A DNA stretch of 46,842 bases from a virus. A program made the translations under genes and the position numbers. The DNA lies in the IMG/VR virus record IMGVR_UViG_3300047378_000893, positions 1 through 46,842 of that record; one strand, written 5' to 3'. The notes under the pieces are model-generated. The model did no database searches. It was not told where the DNA came from and was given only the letters and a program-made list of their open reading frames with translations. How positions within the stretch are numbered: the stretch's first letter is position 1; each line of letters opens with the position of its first letter. Positions 43,265 to 46,842 of the stretch are shown piece after piece.

Positions 43265-44410
43265 TTAATTAATGTTAGCAAGTTTCTTAAATCTATCCGC
43301 CATCGTGTTAGTTGATTCAGCTATTACTTCTTTCGAAGGAGCAGTTGATGCAACTGATTTAGATGCGAATGATTCATTAATCTTACTTGATTTTACTTTT
43401 TTCTTAGTTCCATTAAACTTAAATGATTCAGCTAATGTGCTAAATACAAGTTTAACTTCTCTAACGTTACCTGTTCTATCTAATGTTTCAACAACTTTCA
43501 TTTTCTGGTCGTTAGTTAAATCATAAGAACGGAACAATTTGTTTGTATAAAGTAATTTTGCGTTAAGCAAGTTTACTTCATTGATAGTAGATTTAAGTTC
43601 CTTGATTGTACTCATTGCTTCTTCTAGTTCAGCTTGAGCTTCTTCAAGTTCGTTAGTTTCCTCTACAACTTCTTCAGAAACTTCTTCATCAGATTCATCT
43701 TCTTCACCATATCCCATTTCTTTTAGGATTTCGTTTAAGTCGATGTCTTCATCTAAGTCTTCTTCTTCAGTTTCTTCAACTGCTTCAGCTTCTTCTTCAC
43801 CTTCTTCTGCAATTTCCTCTTCTTCAGATTCTTCACCTTCATTGTGGTGTTCTTCTTCGTGAGATTCGATTTCATCAGATGCGATATCAGATACTTCTTC
43901 AGCTTCTTCATCATCAAGTTCTTCTTCAAGTTCTTTAATGATTGATTCTAAATCAAGTTCATCTTCATCAGATTCTTCTTCAGATTCCATAGTTTCTTCT
44001 ACTTCTTCTTCTTCAGCTTCTTCTTCAGATTCTTCTTCTTCAGATACTTCTTCAGCTTCTTCAGATTCTTCTTCTTCAGATACTTCTTCAGCTTCTTCAG
44101 ATTCTTCTTCTTCTGTTACAGTTTCTTCTACTTCAGATACTTCTTCTTCAGATACAGTTTCAGTTGATTCTTCAACTTCTTCTTTATCTTCGTTTTCAGT
44201 TACTTCAGCTTCTTCTACTACTTCGTTTTCTTCAACCTGCTCAGCATCTTCTTCACCTTCTTCAATTTCTTGTTGAAGTTTCTGAGATAGAATAGATTGT
44301 AAACGAGGTGTAAAAGCTTCTTCTAAAGCTATTTTAGCATTTGCAATTGCAGTTTCTCTAACCATTTTTGCATCAGCGATAGCTTCTTTTAACAAATTTG
44401 AGTTTGCCAT
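43265..44410 (-). CDS. 22: Prohead core scaffold protein, gp22-like
   Basis: A 381-aa protein (T4 gp22 is 269 aa). The N-terminus is helical (LLKEAIADAKMVRETAIANA). Residues about 48-265 are extremely Glu-rich, including a 12-aa tandem repeat with VSEEEESEEAEE. The C-terminal third is a helical scaffold domain: TINEVNLLNAKLLYTNKLFR, YDLTNDQKMKVVETLDRTGN, VREVKLVFSTLAESF. These are hallmark segments of gp22-type scaffolds in T4-like marine phages. It is expected to form the prohead core and then be degraded by the phage protease. It directly precedes the capsid gene, and a 178-base leader with promoter-like motif and 5' hairpin precedes it. AAAGG lies 9 bases before ATG. Confidence 0.88.
   Translation of the reverse strand: MANSNLLKEAIADAKMVRETAIANAKIALEEAFTPRLQSILSQKLQQEIEEGEEDAEQVEENEVVEEAEVTENEDKEEVEESTETVSEEEVSEVEETVTEEEESEEAEEVSEEEESEEAEEVSEEEESEEEAEEEEVEETMESEEESDEDELDLESIIKELEEELDDEEAEEVSDIASDEIESHEEEHHNEGEESEEEEIAEEGEEEAEAVEETEEEDLDEDIDLNEILKEMGYGEEDESDEEVSEEVVEETNELEEAQAELEEAMSTIKELKSTINEVNLLNAKLLYTNKLFRSYDLTNDQKMKVVETLDRTGNVREVKLVFSTLAESFKFNGTKKKVKSSKINESFASKSVASTAPSKEVIAESTNTMADRFKKLANIN
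43990..44115 (-). repeat. 36-bp tandem repeat in the scaffold gene
   Basis: CAGATACTTCTTCAGC recurs 36 bases apart (44041, 44077) with near-identical flanks, giving 12-aa acidic repeats. The plus-strand Ser-rich reading frame here is a shadow. Confidence 0.7.
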
Positions 44411-44533
44411 AATAGTTACCTTTCGTTTTGTGTTCGTGAAAATATTTAAGGATTTTCAATAAGATTATTGTAAAACGGTTTGTTTGGTCACCCTACATAA
44501 GATAATCGTGGGTATTCATAAACCTAAGATAAG

Positions 44534-44552
44534 AACCTACATTAAGTAGGTT
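44534..44552 (-). promoter_or_regulatory. 5' leader hairpin of the scaffold-capsid mRNA
   Basis: AACCTAC-TTAAT-GTAGGTT, a perfect 7-bp stem, begins 8 bases downstream of the promoter-like motif on the coding strand. No U tract follows, so it is a leader element rather than a terminator. mRNA stabilisation is inferred. Confidence 0.5.
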
Positions 44553-44560
44553 ATTCAGTA

Positions 44561-44570
44561 TATAAATATA
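44561..44570 (-). promoter_or_regulatory. Late promoter-like motif upstream of the scaffold-capsid operon
   Basis: Exact TATATTTATA on the coding strand, 150 bases before ATG 44410 and 18 bases after the stop of the bS21-like gene. Confidence 0.62.
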
Positions 44571-44588
44571 CAATCTATAACAAAAACG

Positions 44589-44891
44589 TTATTTTTTTGT
44601 ATCTTTATTTTCTTTTTTTGGATTGTTGGGCTTTTTCTTTCGTTTTTTAGTAAACATTTTAACAGTTGTATCACCTCCCTCTATCTTTTCTAAGATAGTT
44701 TGTTTTTGTTGTTCTCTAACTGCTAATTGTTTTTCTCTTCTACGAACTGTTGTTGGTTTTTTGTAGTATCTTCTTTCTCGAAGTTCTAAAAGATGTTCAG
44801 AGTCATTTACTAATCTTTTATATTTTTTAAGTGCTCTGTTGATATCTCCTTTGATTACCTTAACAGAAACAATTGCTTTCTTTTTGCTCAT
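44589..44891 (-). CDS. rpsU: Ribosomal protein bS21 homologue (viral)
   Basis: A 100-aa protein. Residues 7-57 align by eye with bacterial bS21: VSVKVIKGDINRALKKYKR (bS21 has an ALRRFKR-type helix start) and ELRERRYYKKPTTVRRREK, close to the diagnostic EVRRREFYEKPTTERKR. The last 25-30 residues are a Lys/Asn-rich tail beyond the usual length (E. coli bS21 is 71 aa). bS21 sits by the anti-Shine-Dalgarno end of 16S rRNA in the 30S subunit and assists initiation. Phage copies are known and have been linked to late infection. It lies within the head operon. AGGAG is only 1 base from the ATG, an unusually tight spacing. A one-mismatch promoter-like motif is 37 bases upstream. Confidence 0.85.
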   Translation of the reverse strand: MSKKKAIVSVKVIKGDINRALKKYKRLVNDSEHLLELRERRYYKKPTTVRRREKQLAVREQQKQTILEKIEGGDTTVKMFTKKRKKKPNNPKKENKDTKK

Positions 44892-44928
44892 TCTCCTAAT
44901 TTTAATTGTAACAATGTTTTTTACTTTA

Positions 44929-44938
44929 TATAAGTATA
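44929..44938 (-). promoter_or_regulatory. Late promoter-like motif upstream of bS21, variant
   Basis: The coding strand reads TATACTTATA, one mismatch from the consensus, in the 59-base gap before the bS21 gene. Confidence 0.45.
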
Positions 44939-44950
44939 TATAATTTTAAT

Positions 44951-45295
44951 TTAAGAACCTTTACCAGTTCCTGATTTTCTTCCTTTTGTGTGTGTAGAAA
45001 CGTTTATGGGTTTTTTACCTTGTCCTGCTGATTGAGAACCACCACGATTAGATTTGTTTTGAGCTGCTCTTTTTCTACGAGTTGCAGATTCTTTTTCTTT
45101 CTTACTCATAGATGCGGCTTTCTTGGCAGGAACACATTTAGCATATCCTTTTTTCTTACCACTTGTACCACATGGAGGATGTTTACCACTTTTATCTTTC
45201 TTACCGATGTTAACCCACTTGGATTTAAACCAGTTTCGCAAATCTTCATTTGTGGTTTCTTCAAATATCTCGTCTATGATATCTTGTAATCTCAT
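44951..45295 (-). CDS. Basic DUF5872-like protein, 114 aa
   Basis: Residues 1-25 are an acidic helix (LQDIIDEIFEETTNEDLRNW), followed by FKSKWVNIGKKDKSGKHPPC, GYAKCVPAKKAASMSKKEKE and a Lys/Arg/Gly-rich tail. The W-x-G-K, PCG and CVPAKKA pattern with two conserved Cys is that of a small protein (recalled as DUF5872) common in T4-like marine phages, of unknown function. The high positive charge suggests nucleic acid binding, perhaps packaged in the head. Its ATG overlaps the preceding stop (TAATG) with AGGTAAG upstream. Confidence 0.7.
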   Translation of the reverse strand: MRLQDIIDEIFEETTNEDLRNWFKSKWVNIGKKDKSGKHPPCGTSGKKKGYAKCVPAKKAASMSKKEKESATRRKRAAQNKSNRGGSQSAGQGKKPINVSTHTKGRKSGTGKGS

Positions 45296-46428
45296 TACTT
45301 ACCTAATTGGAATAATTTTTCTTCAACAGCTGCATTAGTTCTGTAATCGTAATGTTTTGGATTTACTCCAAAATCTTTTAGGGATTTTTCTAACCAAATT
45401 CTATATTTGTTTTTTCCATACTTTTTTTCCATTACAGAAAGTACATCATAAAATTTAGTTTCACTGTTATTTACTTTTTTTACTAATTTAGTTATTTCAG
45501 ATTTATCTTCTACCATTGGATTATATCCTTGTGGTGTTGATTCACTAAATTGTTTAGTAATCATTTTAAACATCTTGTTATTAGGTTTACCAGCAATTGC
45601 TGATACGAATGCCATTCTATCTTTTAGATTTCCTTTTTTTACAAAGTTAAAAAGTTTTTTTGCATCAATCTTATGTGAATCGATAAAAGCATCAACAGCA
45701 GAACCACGAGTACCAGTGAATCCAGCAATACCCATAGCTAATTTACTAGCTTCGTTTACTGATTCTCTTGTTAGTTTGTATCCTTGTTTTGCAAGTGTTC
45801 CAACGAAATCACTTAAATCTTTTTTGTTTTTGAAAATTTTGATATCAAAGAAATCACTACCATCTTTATGTTTCTTTTTTCCATCATGGAAAGAGATTGT
45901 GTATTTTGCTTTACCAATACCATCTTGTCTTTTGAATCTTTTCTTACCTTCGTTTACTGATTCGTTCTTAGAAACCAATTCATCTACATCTTTATGAACA
46001 TCTTTATAGTTGTTAAATTTTTGTTTACGAATTGCACTATACAATGCGATTGTATATTTTTGTGAGTTGTTGTGGATTCTTCTTTTAATAAATTCTGCAG
46101 GTTTTTGTTTTAGATTTGGTTTAGTACTCATTTCTAATGCATTTACCATTGATGAGAATTCTTGAAATGATTCAAATGATTTTCTTTTATTACCATCTGA
46201 AATGAACTCCTCTATATACGATATAGCCGAATCCATGTTTCCTTTATGTGCATCAAGTAATTTCTGTGCACCTTTATCATTTTTTTCTAAAGCTCTTTTG
46301 AAGTTTCCAATTTGAGTTTTAGCTAATCCTTTATTATTAAAGTAATCTCTTTTATCGAAAATCGCATATACTTTTTCGAATTCTTTGTTTGGAGATTTGA
46401 ATCTTTCGTTGATTAACATTTTTTCCAT
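45295..46428 (-). CDS. Probable internal/head structural protein, 377 aa
   Basis: A Lys-rich protein with three recognisable parts: a helical N-terminal domain (1-155); a compact domain (about 165-220; KYTISFHDGKKKHKDGSDFF, DIKIFKNKKDLSDFVGTLAK); and a helical domain (225-300; ASKLAMGIAGFTGTRGSAVD) with a C-terminal KNKYRIWLEKSLKDFG segment. ESVNE separates the parts twice (KNESVNEGKK, TRESVNEASK), and may be protease-cleavage punctuation. The FHDGKKKHKDGS module recurs in marine phage genomes as I recall, function unknown. Overlaps the preceding gene by 16 bases, and the start is ATG 46428 behind GGTGGGGG. A capsid-internal or prohead role is inferred from position upstream of scaffold and capsid genes. 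Confidence 0.6.
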   Translation of the reverse strand: MEKMLINERFKSPNKEFEKVYAIFDKRDYFNNKGLAKTQIGNFKRALEKNDKGAQKLLDAHKGNMDSAISYIEEFISDGNKRKSFESFQEFSSMVNALEMSTKPNLKQKPAEFIKRRIHNNSQKYTIALYSAIRKQKFNNYKDVHKDVDELVSKNESVNEGKKRFKRQDGIGKAKYTISFHDGKKKHKDGSDFFDIKIFKNKKDLSDFVGTLAKQGYKLTRESVNEASKLAMGIAGFTGTRGSAVDAFIDSHKIDAKKLFNFVKKGNLKDRMAFVSAIAGKPNNKMFKMITKQFSESTPQGYNPMVEDKSEITKLVKKVNNSETKFYDVLSVMEKKYGKNKYRIWLEKSLKDFGVNPKHYDYRTNAAVEEKLFQLGK

Positions 46429-46842
46429 CCCCCACCTGCTGCTTTATATTTCTTAGCTGCCCAACCATTAGCATATGCTGATGGATAAACATCGAATTTC
46501 TTTTTAGCTTGTGATTTGTAAGAACTCCATTTACCTGAATCGGTTGGACAATTTTTCTCCATTAGAGTTTCAACCTTCTGACCGAACTCATATAATGCAG
46601 TTTCTTGTTCATTTAAATCAGTTACTTCTTTTATTGTAGTAGTGATAGAACCATCATCGTTTCTCATTGATATAGATACAGGTTCTTCGTTTAAAGATTC
46701 ATTACATCCACCCTCTGTTGTTCCATTACATCCACAACCACAATCTTCTTTAGATTCTAAAATACTATCCAATTTTTTACTAACATGGATTTCTAGTCCT
46801 TTAGGTTTACTTGATATAATATACTCTTTAGATGTTTCGAAC
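46413..46842 (-). CDS. Partial gene (5' end outside window), Cys-containing protein
   Basis: The frame is open to the edge of the window: in-frame codons from 46841 read FETSKEYIISSKPKGLEIHV and continue without an ATG. A start at TTG 46772 is possible but unlikely, so I treat this as the C-terminal 143 residues of a longer protein. It contains CGCGCNGTTEGGC, an ESLNE motif like the ESVNE of the next gene, and a C-terminal segment KKKFDVYPSAYANGWAAKKY and GGGWKKC that recurs in T4-like marine phage proteins as I recall. The Cys cluster could bind metal. Possibly a prohead-core or protease-related protein by position, but unidentified. Confidence 0.6.
   Translation of the reverse strand, partial: FETSKEYIISSKPKGLEIHVSKKLDSILESKEDCGCGCNGTTEGGCNESLNEEPVSISMRNDDGSITTTIKEVTDLNEQETALYEFGQKVETLMEKNCPTDSGKWSSYKSQAKKKFDVYPSAYANGWAAKKYKAAGGGWKKC

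Noticed and set aside
43938-44276. Plus-strand Ser-rich frame of 112 codons
   Set aside because: It is the complement of the GAA/GAG-rich scaffold sequence, giving poly-Ser, with no start signal.
46413-46772. Complete 119-aa protein starting at TTG 46772
   Set aside because: The frame stays open to the window edge and the upstream codons look coding, so I treat it as the 3' part of a longer gene.
1-46842. tRNA genes, insertion sequences and integrase or attachment sites
   Set aside because: I saw no cloverleaf, transposase, recombinase or terminal inverted repeat, and the window is a continuous late structural region.

Overview
This is a stretch of the late (virion structure and assembly) region of an AT-rich, T4-like contractile-tailed phage (myovirus). 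Every gene I accept is on the minus strand, so the transcriptional order runs from the right end (46842) to the left end (1). The T4-type hallmarks are a gp23-like major capsid protein, a gp22-like acidic prohead scaffold, gp13/gp14/gp15-like neck proteins, a gp18 sheath, a gp19 tube, a long tape measure, a LysM-type gp53-like baseplate protein and a large baseplate hub protein. The divergence from T4 itself, the AT richness and the giant repetitive fibres suggest an aquatic phage. I cannot name the host from sequence alone.

Layout, in transcription order. (1) 46842-41644, head: the 3' part of an unidentified Cys-containing protein, a 377-aa probable internal or head protein, a basic DUF5872-like protein, a viral homologue of ribosomal protein bS21, the prohead scaffold and the major capsid protein, closed by a strong terminator. 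(2) 41488-37942, neck: gp13-, gp14- and gp15-like proteins plus two small proteins that share a beta-hairpin module with the C-terminus of the gp15-like protein. (3) 37940-15320, an unusually large adhesion region of about 22.6 kb, nearly half of the window. It holds seven fibre or adhesin genes built from short repeats, two of them ending in self-cleaving S74 chaperone domains, and one carrying an intein-like Hint domain. A glycosyltransferase gene lies among them. (4) 15254-5523, tail: a coiled-coil protein, sheath, tube, a probable tail-assembly chaperone pair with a T7 slippery run in the overlap, a small protein, tape measure, a candidate tube-baseplate junction protein and a gp53-like protein. 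(5) 5519-6, baseplate hub, a small protein, then a modification cassette of two Fe(II)/2-oxoglutarate-type oxygenases and a DxD glycosyltransferase, and a small unknown protein.

Regulation. Most transcription units are preceded by a ten-base motif that reads TATATTTATA on the coding strand. It is the reverse complement of TATAAATATA, so the T4 late-promoter octamer TATAAATA lies on the strand opposite to the genes. Three of these motifs are followed at once by a small hairpin that would sit at the 5' end of the mRNA. Four clear intrinsic terminators separate units. Most starts have purine-rich Shine-Dalgarno sequences (AGGAG or AAGGA). Together with the phage-borne bS21 this suggests that the phage may tune host ribosomes toward its own late mRNAs. 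The observations most worth following up are the bS21 gene, the probable programmed +1 frameshift in the tail chaperone, the reversed promoter motif and the Hint domain with a non-canonical splice junction.
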